Assembly: GCF_041361465.1 (NCBI RefSeq)
Contig: NZ_JBGKAC010000002.1
Span: 434,001-498,000 of the forward strand
Length of the DNA stretch: 64,000 bases
Direction: 5' to 3'
Source of the DNA: Halobaculum sp. MBLA0143
Lineage (GTDB): Archaea > Halobacteriota > Halobacteria > Halobacteriales > Haloferacaceae
How positions within the stretch are numbered: position 1 is the stretch's first letter; every line of letters begins with the position of its first letter. This document shows positions 9,830-18,335 of the stretch, piece after piece. The position numbers were made by a program, and so were the translations under genes. The notes under the pieces were generated by a model. It did no database searches. It was given only the letters and a program-made list of their open reading frames with translations, and was not told the origin of the DNA.

Positions 9830-10369
9830 GAGACGGACACCTCCTCCGTGGTGCTGCCGAGGTCGTCGCTCGTCTCCGCGGGCCCCTCGTAGACCGTCCC
9901 CATCTCCTCGAACTCCGCGGGCGGCTCGCGGACGGTGGGGTCCACCGTGAGGTCGCCGTCGGCGAGTCTGTGGAGACTGTCGCTCACGTCCGCCAGCAGT
10001 GGGGTCTGGTACGTCTCCAGGGTCGGCCCTCCCCGCCTCCCGCCGCCGCTCGGTGACGTCGCGGCCGAGTTCCAGGACACCGACCGACTCTCCGGCGGCG
10101 TCGTACGGTGGAGTGGTGGTCCACTCACTCGGCACGTCCCGCCCGCGCCCGGTCGTGATCGTCTCCTCGACTCGCTGCACGCCCGCCTCGGTGTCGAGCA
10201 CCTGGTCGACGGAGTCCGTCGAGGGGCTGTCGCCGTCGAGGAGTGCCCCCGCAGGCTCCCCGGTCACCTCTCGGGCCGTCGCGTCGAACAGCGGGCACGC
10301 CTGGTCGTCGAGGTTCGTCACCCGCCCGACAGTGTCCGTGACGAGGTGAGTGCCGAGGCACGCGGTCAC
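9830..10369 (-). pseudogene. Decayed PAS/HAMP segment of a haloarchaeal transducer
   Basis: Remnant of a signal-transducing protein. From GTG 10369 the first frame reads a PAS-like domain (HLVTDTVGRVTNLDDQACPL, then GRDVTERRREAG). After about 10028 the recognisable text moves to another frame: TLETYQTPLLADVSDSLHR, LADGDLTVDPTV and EFEEMGTVYEGPAETSDDLG. This is characteristic of the HAMP-like segment of Htr methyl-accepting transducers. It then fades without any signalling domain. The GTG overlaps the TGA of the upstream winged-helix gene, so the pair may once have been an operon. At least one frameshift and loss of the whole C-terminus argue that it is non-functional. Confidence 0.6.
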
Positions 10370-10842
10370 TGCGTGTCGCCCGAGAACCGGTCGCTCGGCA
10401 CTTGGAGCGTGAACTCGACGGTGTCGTCCCCGTCGTCCTCGACACGCACGTTCACGTCGTCGTCGACGGGGGCGTCCAGCGGGGCGGCCTCGCCGTACCA
10501 GAGGACGACTGTCGCGCCCCCGTCGCGGAACTCCACGCTGGCGGCCCGAAGGTCGGAGACGTACTGCGTCCGGCTGTGCGAGGCGGCCGGCGCCGACACC
10601 TCTCGTACGAGCCCGAGCGAGACTAGCCGGTCCAGCCGGCGGTACACCGTCGATCGCGACACGTCCGTCGTGTCGACGACGCGGCCGACACCGATCGGGC
10701 TGCCGTCCGCCTCCGCGAGTGCCGCCCGCGACACCTCGTCGCCGAGCACGCTCAGGATCTCCGACACCGTCTCCGGGTCACTCTCCTGCCGCCGCTCGAA
10801 CCGTCGGCCGTCACCTGCGTCACCACTCGGCGTGTCGCTCAT
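10366..10842 (-). CDS. Winged-helix transcriptional regulator
   Basis: 158-residue DNA-binding protein. A helix-turn-helix of the ArsR/MarR-like winged type occupies residues about 22-75: PETVSEILSVLGDEVSRAAL, then VGRVVDTTDVSRSTVYRRLD and LVSLGLVREV. The C-terminal half (QYVSDLRAASVEFRDGGATV ... VEFTLQVPSDRF) looks like a small beta-rich ligand or dimerisation domain. Haloarchaeal regulators of this layout often sit beside sensor genes; here the 3' end overlaps the start of the decayed transducer. It starts at ATG 10842. The target is unknown. Confidence 0.75.
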   Translation of the reverse strand: MSDTPSGDAGDGRRFERRQESDPETVSEILSVLGDEVSRAALAEADGSPIGVGRVVDTTDVSRSTVYRRLDRLVSLGLVREVSAPAASHSRTQYVSDLRAASVEFRDGGATVVLWYGEAAPLDAPVDDDVNVRVEDDGDDTVEFTLQVPSDRFSGDTQ

Positions 10843-10901
10843 GTGGGTACCACGCCACCCCTCGACTTGGTTATTCCTCGGCTAAGCTGGGTTTCGCCGG
10901 C

Positions 10902-11579
10902 CTACCGACCGTTCTGTTCGAGCTCGGGCGACTCGCCGACACTCCCGTCGTCTCCCTCCACCGACTCCGTCGTCTCGTCGGTAGTCGCGCCCGGCGAGGT
11001 GTCCCAGACCCTCGACAGCCGGTCGCGGAGCCGTGTCGGCGTGTGGCGGTCGACTGACTCCGACAGGGTCATGCACAGGAGCATCACACCGCCGCCGATT
11101 GCCCAGCCGGCCGCCGTCGTCGGGGCGAGGAGCGTCCCCGCCAGCACCGCGACACCGACGACCCCGGCGGCGGCGTGGGTGGCCGTCGACAGTCGGTCGT
11201 CGTCGTCGCCGTCCACCCGCCGCATACACGTCTGGAGCCGCATCGCCGCCGGATGTCTGACCACGTCACCCCGGCTCTGGTCGTACTCGATCACGCCGAA
11301 CTCCGCGAGTTTCGGGAGGTGACCCTGATAGAGGCTGATGTACACGCGTTTCCGGTCCGACGAGGACAACAGCTCCGGGGTGGTGTCGTTCTCTTCGGCA
11401 GCGATCCGGTCTGCGAGGTCCGACAGCGTCGTCTCTGGCGTCTCTTCGAGGTGGCGGAGCACCGCGCGACGCCGAGGGTTCTTCAGCAGCGTGAACGCCG
11501 CACCCCTGTCGAGGCTCTCCGTCTCACCTCCGTGCTGTACTCCCGGCTGCCCGTTCTGCAGTGTGTCTGGTCCGTTCAT
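10902..11579 (-). CDS. DUF7344 winged-helix membrane protein
   Basis: 225 residues from ATG 11579; a TTG three codons further up is less likely. Residues about 25-115 are a DUF7344-type winged helix: AAFTLLKNPRRRAVLRHLEE, TLSDLADRIAAEE, then RKRVYISLYQGHLPKLAEFG and VIEYDQSRGDVVRH. Two hydrophobic helices follow (AAAGVVGVAVLAGTLLAPTT and GWAIGGGVMLLCMTLSES), then an acidic tail. This domain order, DNA-binding head and membrane tail, is common in haloarchaea. The proteins are presumed membrane-tethered regulators but their targets are mostly unknown. A second member lies immediately upstream. Confidence 0.8.
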   Translation of the reverse strand: MNGPDTLQNGQPGVQHGGETESLDRGAAFTLLKNPRRRAVLRHLEETPETTLSDLADRIAAEENDTTPELLSSSDRKRVYISLYQGHLPKLAEFGVIEYDQSRGDVVRHPAAMRLQTCMRRVDGDDDDRLSTATHAAAGVVGVAVLAGTLLAPTTAAGWAIGGGVMLLCMTLSESVDRHTPTRLRDRLSRVWDTSPGATTDETTESVEGDDGSVGESPELEQNGR

Positions 11580-11834
11580 GTGTCCCAACCGCCCAGTGGT
11601 GACGCTCCCCCGTGTGGCGTTGCCGTCGCCCCCTGTACACTCGGCGATCCGTCCACCGCCCTCGCGTCGGTATACGGAACGTAACCACGTTGTCGTCCAT
11701 GCTAAGTTGTGACATGATAAAGCTACGCCTCGGCCGTAGCCAACGGGACTCGTATTTATGATCCTTCCAGTCGGTGGGACACGCCGAGCGGGCGCGTGTC
11801 GGCCGCTGCCGCGACGACGGGCGAATGCTGGCGG

Positions 11835-12374
11835 TCACCGCCCCCAGAGCGAGCCGGTCCGGCAGCGTCCGGCCACCCGACGGACACTGACGAACAGTCG
11901 GACGGCGACGGCGACGGCCAGTGCGGCGCCGGCGACGCCGGCGGCCACGGGCCACCCGGCCCCCGTCGCCGCCGCGGTGCCGACGGTCAGCCAGACGACG
12001 ACCGCGACGGCGCCGTACACGACCTCCCAACGTGGTCGCCCGGCGAGCCCGACGACACGGAGGAGGAGTCGCGTCTCGGGGCTGTTCTGCAGCCTGAGGG
12101 TTCGTCGGTCACGTTCGTGGGCGACGGCGCCGAACTCGACCAACTGCGGGACGTGCGTCTGGTAGAGCGCGGTGTAAGCGCTCTCGACTTGTGCGTCCGT
12201 GGGGCAGTCCGGGTCGTCCGTCGAGGTGTCGTCGCGGCAGTGCTCCATCACTGCGACGCGGCGCGCCGCAGTGTCGATCGACACCTCGCCGTTCTCGCAC
12301 AACACCCGGAGTAGTCGCCGGCGCCGGGCGTTGCTGGCCAACCCGAACACGGTGTCGGCTCGCTCGGCGTCCAT
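11835..12374 (-). CDS. DUF7344 winged-helix membrane protein (second copy)
   Basis: 179 residues from ATG 12374; the ORF can extend to 12440 but that part does not look like protein. The HTH region reads TVFGLASNARRRRLLRVLCE, VSIDTAARRVAVME, then AYTALYQTHVPQLVEFGAV, the same pattern as the downstream paralogue. Two hydrophobic helices follow (VVYGAVAVVVWLTVGTAAAT and GVAGAALAVAVAVRLFVSV). It differs considerably from the 10902-11579 protein, so the pair is not a recent duplication. Predicted membrane-anchored DNA-binding protein of unknown role. Confidence 0.75.
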   Translation of the reverse strand: MDAERADTVFGLASNARRRRLLRVLCENGEVSIDTAARRVAVMEHCRDDTSTDDPDCPTDAQVESAYTALYQTHVPQLVEFGAVAHERDRRTLRLQNSPETRLLLRVVGLAGRPRWEVVYGAVAVVVWLTVGTAAATGAGWPVAAGVAGAALAVAVAVRLFVSVRRVAGRCRTGSLWGR

Positions 12375-12537
12375 GTCGTACCGACGAGACGTACGTGGAC
12401 CACTCGTTTCGTTAACTGGGGTGTACTCGGCGTCGGCCACACGGCCGGCGGACGCGACTCGCAGAACGGGTTCCTAACGCTCGGTGACGTGGCCGCGGAC
12501 GCCGAGAGCGGCCACGGTGTCGGGACACCGACGCAGA

Positions 12538-12834
12538 CTACGGCAGCGAGTGGTGGGGCGGCTCGACGCCGACGGTGTCGGCGTCGACGGTGACGTGACA
12601 GTCCTCGTAGTCGAACTCGACGGTCAGTTCGGGCGTGTCACGGGTCTCGAACAGTCGATCTAGCGTGTCCGTGTCGACCACGGTCTCCAACGGAGTGAGG
12701 TCGTCGGCCGTCGTGCCGAGAGCGTCTGCGACCGCGGTAGCGACCTGTGTCGTCACAGACTGGCCGTCGACGTTCCGCCGGACGAACCCGGACGACCGGC
12801 TGTCGTCGGTTGGGGTGTCACTCGACTCTGTCAT
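12538..12834 (-). CDS. HalOD1 output-domain protein
   Basis: 98-residue stand-alone haloarchaeal output domain 1 protein. The family pattern is clear: VTTQVATAVADALGTTADDL, TPLETVVDTDTLDRLFET, then VEFDYEDCHVTVDADTVGV. HalOD1 domains occur alone or attached to response regulators in Halobacteria and are presumed signalling outputs; the biochemical function is not established. It begins at ATG 12834, and the bases just upstream (TAAGAGAGAATACAGAG on the minus strand) could contain the promoter. No partner kinase or receiver is adjacent. Confidence 0.8.
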   Translation of the reverse strand: MTESSDTPTDDSRSSGFVRRNVDGQSVTTQVATAVADALGTTADDLTPLETVVDTDTLDRLFETRDTPELTVEFDYEDCHVTVDADTVGVEPPHHSLP

Positions 12835-13039
12835 AACTCTGTATTCTCTCTTAGACCGACACTGGGAGTAAACGGTTCTAATTCTTGTGTTCTCGCTCGT
12901 CTATCGTCACGACCGCGCTGCCGTGTGTCACTCCTAGTCGTCTCTGGACGGACTGTCGGTCGCCGTCTCGCGACGGCTCGTCGTCGCCGGCGGACTGTCT
13001 GCACGCCCCGAGAAGAACCGCATCAACGTAGGTCGTCTC

Positions 13040-13480
13040 GTGGTCACGCTCCGCTCGGTGAGATCAGTGCGAGTGACAGATCTGCTCAGGAGTGATCCCG
13101 TGACCGTGACACCGAGTACGCCGGCCGCCGAGGCCGCCAGTCGGCTCCACGAGGCGACCCGCGACTGTCTCGTCGTGGTCGACGACGGGGAGCCAGTCGG
13201 GCTGCTGGCCCGACGTGACTTCGCGCTCGACGGCGCGACGGCAACGCGGTCGCCCAGCGGCCGCCCGGTCGGTGAACTCCTGCCGACGACCCACGCGACA
13301 GTGACGACGGACTGTAGCGTCACGCGGCTGTGCACAGAGCTCCGTGCGGTCGACGCCCGCCACGCCGTGGTCGTCGACGACGACGGGCTTGCCGGCGTCG
13401 CCTCGCTGGACGATCTGCTCGTCGCGCTCGTCCGTCGCCACGAGGCCGTCGCCCCGGGGACGGGGGGTCGGGGCGACTGA
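13040..13480 (+). CDS. CBS-domain pair protein
   Basis: 146 residues from GTG 13040; in-frame GTGs at 13058 and 13067 are alternatives, and MRVTDLLRSDPVTVTPSTP from 13067 is the most typical CBS N-terminus. Two CBS motifs are present: SRLHEATRDCLVVVDDGEPV with GLLARRDFAL, and RLCTELRAVDARHAVVVDDD with LAGVASLDDLLVALVRRHE. A CBS pair forms one Bateman module that usually binds adenine nucleotides and senses energy or ionic state. No catalytic domain is fused, so this is a stand-alone sensor of unknown target. Confidence 0.8.
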   Translation: MVTLRSVRSVRVTDLLRSDPVTVTPSTPAAEAASRLHEATRDCLVVVDDGEPVGLLARRDFALDGATATRSPSGRPVGELLPTTHATVTTDCSVTRLCTELRAVDARHAVVVDDDGLAGVASLDDLLVALVRRHEAVAPGTGGRGD

Positions 13481-13630
13481 TCGTCCGCGTGACTCGGGCC
13501 GCTCTCGACGACCCCGTGGCGCCGGCTCGTCTTCGGCCACGAACGAGCCACCGCCCGGGCGAGCGTGAGGCGACCCGGGGGCGACGCGACTGTCGACGAC
13601 GGACGCGAGCGGCGCGGTCGCTTCGAACTC

Positions 13631-13680
13631 GTGAGTGTCCGTGAGTGTCCGTGAGTGTCCGTGAGTATCGTGAGTATCGC
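13631..13680 (+). repeat. Short 10-bp tandem repeat
   Basis: Three exact copies of GTGAGTGTCC lie head to tail at 13631-13660, followed by two shortened variants GTGAGTATC. It sits in a region of 767 bases (13481-14247) without an intact gene. Probably replication-slippage DNA rather than a binding site. Confidence 0.8.
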
Positions 13681-14079
13681 GTCCGCCGTCCGGGTTCGTG
13701 GGAGTGCGGCGCGACCGCCTCGGTCGGTCGCACTACGACTCTCACGACGCGAACCGGGTCCGTACCGTCTGCCCGACTGTGAGTACGACTGTCGGAGCCG
13801 ACTCCCGTGGAGGCATGGGGGGGTCCGGGTGGTCGGCGCCGACGGTCACGTGTGTCTCCGCCCCGGCTTAGTTATCCGCCGGCTACGACGTTCCGACCGG
13901 TCGGGAGCTGGGGGGTTCGTGTGTCACTACCGACCGGATTCGTCGACCCGGTCGCAGCCACGACACCGTCGTCTTGCCCCCGAGCTCTCACACTCCTCGT
14001 CGTCACAACAGTCTCGAAGCCCACCCGAGCGAGTTCCCGGCGGAAACCCACTGTGGATCGACACTTCGGCGACCACACG

Positions 14080-14256
14080 GACGGAGACTGCGCGGCGAGC
14101 GCCGAGAGCGTGTTCCGGGTACTGGCACGCGTTCGCCGGCGGTCCCTGTCGGTCGTCGTCCGGGCGGCCGGTGGCCCGTCGACCGAGGCAGTCGCCTGGC
14201 GGGTCCAGGACGCGACCGACGACTCTCCGGCGACGACTCGCCGGCAGTCAGCCGGG
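14080..14256 (+). pseudogene. Remnant of a DUF7344-like winged-helix gene
   Basis: The plus-strand frame through this stretch reads SAESVFRVLARVRRRSLSVV, then VRAAGGPSTEAVAWRVQDAT. This matches the start of DUF7344 domains, in which an S-x-x-x-VF-x-L-x-RRR core is followed by a turn and a second helix. There is no adjacent start, no remainder of the domain and no membrane part; it runs into the 3' end of the opposite-strand trmB-like gene. The rest of 13481-14247 shows only the 10-bp tandem repeat and no other supportable coding sequence. Confidence 0.35.
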
Positions 14257-15114
14257 GTCGCTCCCGTCCGACCCGTTCTCGCCGCCCGTCGCGTCCGTCT
14301 CCGGCGACGACTCTCCTTCTCCCTCCGGATCCCGATCCGAGAGGAGTCCCTGTGCGAGCAGTCGTCGGGTGACGACGACCAGCCCGTTGCGGAAGCCGCG
14401 GCCGAACACGGCGTGTTCGTCGCTGCCGTCGCGGTCGACGGTGCTGACGAGGATGTTCTCCCGGTCGACCAACAGCAGTCGTCCGACCGCGACGTGATCG
14501 TCCGTGGTCGCGTCCAGCCAGTCGAGCTCGGAGACGAACGTCGTCGCCGTCGGCACGGTCTCGTGGAGCCGGTCCGTCAGCGACTCGTCGACCCCGCCCA
14601 ACACCACGTCCACCTCGTCGTCGCAGTCGGCGAGCGTCTCGACGAGCGCGTCCGTCGGGACCGACTCGTGGCCGACGACGAGGACGACCTCCTCGTCGGC
14701 GTCGGCGACGAGCTCTGCCGTTCGACTCTCGACGGCGGCCGGGCTGGACAGTGCCCACACCTCCTGTGGGGTGCTGTCGTCGCCGTCGTCGTCCACGGGT
14801 TCGAGACTCGCCAGCGCGTCTGCGAGCCGGTCGACCCGTTGGTCGTACTGGTCCCGGAGAGTGGTGGTCGCCTCCGACAACGGCACCGCGCGGAACCGCT
14901 TGGGACTGGAGTGTTGCACCTCGACCAGTCCCTGTGCCTCCAGCACGCGGATTGCGTCGTACACCCGTGTCCGAGGCACGTCCGTTATCTCGCTCAGCTG
15001 TTTCGCCGTCCCGCTCGACAACCGCGTGAGGCCGACGAAACACTTTGCCTCGTACTCCCGCAGTCCGAGCTGCTGGAGCACTTCTCCTGCTGTCTCCGCG
15101 TCGTTCCTGCTCAT
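14248..15114 (-). CDS. TrmB-family transcriptional regulator
   Basis: 288 residues from ATG 15114; the ORF extends 15 bases further but a TATA element favours this ATG. The N-terminal winged helix is textbook TrmB: LQQLGLREYEAKCFVGLTRL, GTAKQLSEITDVPRTRVYDA, VLEAQGLVEVQHSSPKRFRA. A coiled segment (TTTLRDQYDQRVDRLADALA) follows. The C-terminal region (VVLVVGHESVPTDALVETL to ENILVSTVDRDGSDEHAVFG and RGFRNGLVVVTRRLLAQGLL) is the sensor domain of this subgroup, which in haloarchaea is often not sugar-binding. A decayed paralogue lies divergently about 400 bases away. The target is unknown. Confidence 0.85.
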   Translation of the reverse strand: MSRNDAETAGEVLQQLGLREYEAKCFVGLTRLSSGTAKQLSEITDVPRTRVYDAIRVLEAQGLVEVQHSSPKRFRAVPLSEATTTLRDQYDQRVDRLADALASLEPVDDDGDDSTPQEVWALSSPAAVESRTAELVADADEEVVLVVGHESVPTDALVETLADCDDEVDVVLGGVDESLTDRLHETVPTATTFVSELDWLDATTDDHVAVGRLLLVDRENILVSTVDRDGSDEHAVFGRGFRNGLVVVTRRLLAQGLLSDRDPEGEGESSPETDATGGENGSDGSDPG

Positions 15115-15165
15115 TGTCCCAACCTGCAACCCGCAAGCGACGGGTCGGTACGGCTACACTCCACA

Positions 15166-15176
15166 GAATAAAATAG
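15166..15176 (-). promoter_or_regulatory. TATA element upstream of the TrmB gene
   Basis: On the minus strand CTATTTTATTC lies about 50 bases before ATG 15114, an AT-rich island in GC-rich surroundings. It predicts a transcription start near 15142 and a short leader. Confidence 0.5.
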
Positions 15177-15370
15177 TCGTCGTCTGTCTAGACGTGGAAC
15201 CGCCGAGTCGGGCCCGGCTCGGTCGTTGTCACTCGGAGCACGACAGTTCGCGCCGGGAGCTGCTCGTGGCCGTAGGCCGACGGTAACCAGTAGTCACTCG
15301 TTCACTCGGTTAATCACAAAATGCTTTTTACCCGTCACACTGTACGGTGGTTCGGTACGCAGTAGGAATT

Positions 15371-15499
15371 GTGTCCCAACCGCAACCCGACGCGTACCAG
15401 CCGGCCACCCCGTGGCCGGTTCGAGACGGCACGTCCGGCGGGGGTTCGACACGGAGCGACGGCACCGAACCGGGGGGTCCCACCGCCGGAGAACGGTAG
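15371..15499 (+). CDS. Possible 42-residue ORF, uncertain
   Basis: GTG 15371 opens a 42-codon frame beginning MSQPQPDAYQPATPWPVRDG and ending at TAG 15499. A good TATA-like element, GCTTTTTACCC, lies at 15323-15333, about 25 bases before a plausible transcription start, so the region may be transcribed. The text is low complexity and has no known family. It may be only the altered 5' end of the decayed trmB-like gene that follows. Confidence 0.25.
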   Translation: MSQPQPDAYQPATPWPVRDGTSGGGSTRSDGTEPGGPTAGER

Positions 15500-16110
15500 T
15501 GAGTCGACAGAGGAGCGAGTACCTCGCCGAGCGGAGAGTGCCGAAGCGTCGCCGACGGACGTGAGCGACGCCGCCGAGGTGCCCCGAACGCGGGTGTACG
15601 ACGCCGCCGCCGCGCTACGGGAGCGGGGGCTCGCCGAGCGAGAACGGGCGTCACCGACGGAGTTCCACCCCGTCTCGGCCGAGACGGCGACCAGACGGGC
15701 CCAACGGGAGCCGAACGACCCGACGGTGGAACTGTCGACGGCGCTCGGGGCGCTAGAGCCGGGTCGACGAGATTCTCGGGGCGCTGTGAGCGGCCGCCGA
15801 CCGCGGCGTCGCCGTCGGGTTCACCGCGCTGTCCCCGGCCACCGAACGCCGCGTGAGAGAGATCGTTCCCGGTGCCGAGCCGTTCGAGTCGCCGTGGACC
15901 GACGACGGCACCCCCGCCGGGCGACTGCCGGCCGTCGCCGACCGACGCACCCTCGTGAGTGTGCTCCCGACAGACGACGGGTCCCTCCCCACCGTCCGTG
16001 ACGGCGACCCGAATCGCGCACTCCTCGTCTGTGCAGTTCGCCAGGTCGTCGCCGGTGAGGGTCCCCTCGCCGACCGCAGTGTCGCCGCCGTCGCGCCCGG
16101 TCCCTACCGA
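15500..16110 (+). pseudogene. Decayed TrmB-family regulator
   Basis: Two blocks of TrmB text lie on the plus strand in different frames. The first (about 15555-15770) reads DVSDAAEVPRTRVYDAAAAL, RERGLAERERASPTEFHPVS and VELSTALGALEP, the winged-helix and coil. The second (about 15853-16010) reads MREIVPGAEPFESPWTDDGT, PAGRLPAVADRRTLVSVLPT and DDGSLPTVRDGDPNRALLV, the C-terminal sensor. The first helix (the EYEAKCFV region) is missing, and at least one frameshift separates the halves. It is oriented opposite to the intact TrmB gene upstream. Confidence 0.65.
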
Positions 16111-16125
16111 GAGATCCGGCCGACT

Positions 16126-16791
16126 TCACCGTCGTGTCCGGAACGCGTCGTCGCCCCACGGCCGGAAGTCGACGTCGAACGTCCAGACGTCTCGGTCCTG
16201 TTCGACGAGTCGGAGGAACTCCGCGGCGACCTCGTCGGGGTCGGCGCGTTTCTCGTCGGGGACGCTCTCGTCGACGGTGTCGCTGTCGACCCAGCCGTCG
16301 ACGAACACGTGAACGACGTGGACGCCTTCGGGCGCGAGTTGTCTCGCCATCTTCCGTGCGATCCACTTCACGAAGTCGCCGGTGTTGAGGATCACCGTCC
16401 CGCCGTCGTCCAACAGGTCTGGAAGTAGTTCGTCGACCACGACCACGAACCCGTAGCCGACCGTGTCGAGCGTCGTCCGCACCGAGGCGGGGTCGTCGTC
16501 CAACGGCCCGCTCCAGTTCGGAGCGGGCGTGTTGTGGACGTACACGTCGACGGGCCCGAACGCCTCGTGGACGGTCTCGACACCCGCTCGTACTGCCTCG
16601 GGGTCGGTCACGTCGACACTGACGGCGACGGCGTCACCGGGTGTCTCTGCCCGCAACTCCGCCGCCAGTTCCTCGACGAACGACTCACTGCGGGCCCACA
16701 GCACGACCCGATCACCCTCGCGTGCGAACCGTCTGGCGACCGACTCACCGATCGTCGGACCGACACCGCCGATCACGACAGTGCGTGTCAC
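16126..16791 (-). CDS. Short-chain dehydrogenase-like protein lacking the YxxxK segment
   Basis: 221 residues with a clear SDR Rossmann fold: nucleotide-binding loop GGVGPTIGESVARRF, ARSESFVEEL, SVDVTDPEAV, HNTPAPNWSG. The domain then reads GGTVILNTGDFVKWIARKMA directly into RQLAPEGVHVVHVFVDG. In normal family members about 15-20 residues carrying the catalytic Ser and YxxxK lie between these blocks. The deletion is in frame, so a protein can be made but classical oxidoreductase activity is doubtful. Either the gene is decaying or the protein has a non-catalytic, cofactor-binding role. Starts at GTG 16791. Confidence 0.75.
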   Translation of the reverse strand: MTRTVVIGGVGPTIGESVARRFAREGDRVVLWARSESFVEELAAELRAETPGDAVAVSVDVTDPEAVRAGVETVHEAFGPVDVYVHNTPAPNWSGPLDDDPASVRTTLDTVGYGFVVVVDELLPDLLDDGGTVILNTGDFVKWIARKMARQLAPEGVHVVHVFVDGWVDSDTVDESVPDEKRADPDEVAAEFLRLVEQDRDVWTFDVDFRPWGDDAFRTRR

Positions 16792-17028
16792 GCGTCTCTC
16801 GACGGGTGGGGACTACTCCACGGTTGTGCGGTCGCGGGAGTCGGTGCACAACCGACGGGGTACCGACACGGACACACCACGCGCCCACGGCTGTACTCGG
16901 CCTCTTACCGGGGGTCGATGCAGTTGGAGTCGGTGTCGGGTGCGGACCGAGAGTCGAGGTGATCGCGTGGTGTCCGGTGGAGGTGGGGAGACGGACGAAG
17001 AGTCCGCGGAGCGTTCCTCGGACGAGTC

Positions 17029-17168
17029 TCAGAACTCCTCGAACCCGGGGGTGGCAGTCGTCAGGTCGCGGTCGGCTGGCACGACGGGGACGACCCGCGT
17101 GGTGCGCACGTCCGCGAGCGTCTCGCGGACGACCCCGACCCGCGAGCGGCGTCTCTCGGCGCGGTAGC
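17029..17168 (-). pseudogene. Possible PIN-domain toxin remnant
   Basis: Within the 593-base gap 16792-17384, the minus strand carries a protein-like tail ending at TGA 17029: ERRRSRVGVVRETLADVRTT then RVVPVVPADRDLTTATPGFE. The pattern resembles the middle of VapC-type PIN nucleases, where such a strand precedes an acidic catalytic position. The frame upstream has no start and the catalytic C-terminus is missing. Nothing else supportable is visible in the gap. Confidence 0.3.
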
Positions 17169-17384
17169 TGGGGGGCGGTAGGCACGTCCTGCCGTCTTCC
17201 ACGACGTTCCACGGCGTCGTGCCTCGGGCTGTGGTAACGGGTCCTGAACGTTACGACGAGTTGAACTAGCACCGAGCCGTAGACGGTGGAATGTCGAATC
17301 CGAGGGAAGGACCACTGCCAGCCGGTAGGCGACCCCGTCTCCTCGACTCGGAACCCACACCGCAGTAGGGGTCGTCGGGAGTCG

Positions 17385-18335
17385 TCACTCGACGTCGTGG
17401 TCGAGGACCTCCACGTCGTACAGTCCGGTCCAGCGGTAGCGACGACCCTGCCAGCCGAACTCCGCTCGCGTGAGCCCGTAGACGAGCATGGGAAGCGTCA
17501 GGATGTACGCCGGGACAGTGAGCAGGAACGTCCACCGCTCGAGACCGAAGTAGGCGTACGCGAGGCCGGCGACGGCCGTCACGAGCGGGACCGTCACGAA
17601 CGGAACCAGGAGCGTCCCGACCAGGACGGCGAGCTGTGTCGACACGCCGAAAGCCAGTCCACCGGGGTCGAGGTACAGTGCCGTTCGCGTCCAACGAACC
17701 TGGCGATCGAGCGTCTCCCCGAGCGTGCCCGAGACTGGCATCTGGCGGACGAGACTCGGGACAGACTCGACGCCTTCGACGCGTCGTGTGAGCAGAGCGT
17801 CGTCGCTGACCGTCCGCCCGAGATCCGCGACGTACTCGTCCAGGTCGATCGCCTCCCGGTGGAACGCCATCGTCCCGCCCCACGCAGTCGTGTCCAGAAG
17901 CGTCGTCAGTGCCGCACCGATCGCGCCCGGTCCCTCCAGGGGCTTCAGTAACGGACCGTCGCTGACCGGGACGGGGGCGGTCGAGACGACGTGGTCGGGC
18001 GGAGCGTCGGCGAGGTGACGCAGAACCCGCGAGAGCCACTCTGGACCGTGCTCGAAGTCGGCGTCCGTGCAGACGATGTACTCACCCGTCGCTCGCTCGA
18101 GGCCTGCAGCGAGTGCGTTACACTTCGCAGAACACCCCTGCGGCTCGCCGGCGACGACCACCTCCGCCGGCGTTCCCGCTGCGCTCTCGACCACTGGATC
18201 GTCCGGGCCGTCACACGCGAGGATGAACTCGTCGTCACGTGCGACCTGCTCGGTCAGTTCGTCGCAGGCCACCGTCCACCGCTGGGTCGGGAGTACGACG
18301 CTCACGCTCTCGTCGACCGTAGTCGAGTCCGACAT
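17385..18335 (-). CDS. GT2-type glycosyltransferase with C-terminal membrane helices
   Basis: 316 residues. The N-terminal catalytic domain is a family 2/21 glycosyltransferase: VSVVLPTQRWTVACDELTEQ, AKCNALAAGLERATGEY, the DxD-type metal motif in IVCTDADFEHGPEWL, and a distal acceptor region ending QVRWTRT, which corresponds to the (Q/R)xxRW motif. Hydrophobic segments follow (VSTQLAVLVGTLLVPFVTVP, LVTAVAGLAYAYFGL, FLLTVPAYILTLPMLVYGLT). The enzyme probably transfers a sugar from a nucleotide donor to a lipid or envelope acceptor at the membrane. It stands alone, without other glycosylation genes nearby. Start ATG 18335. Confidence 0.85.
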   Translation of the reverse strand: MSDSTTVDESVSVVLPTQRWTVACDELTEQVARDDEFILACDGPDDPVVESAAGTPAEVVVAGEPQGCSAKCNALAAGLERATGEYIVCTDADFEHGPEWLSRVLRHLADAPPDHVVSTAPVPVSDGPLLKPLEGPGAIGAALTTLLDTTAWGGTMAFHREAIDLDEYVADLGRTVSDDALLTRRVEGVESVPSLVRQMPVSGTLGETLDRQVRWTRTALYLDPGGLAFGVSTQLAVLVGTLLVPFVTVPLVTAVAGLAYAYFGLERWTFLLTVPAYILTLPMLVYGLTRAEFGWQGRRYRWTGLYDVEVLDHDVE

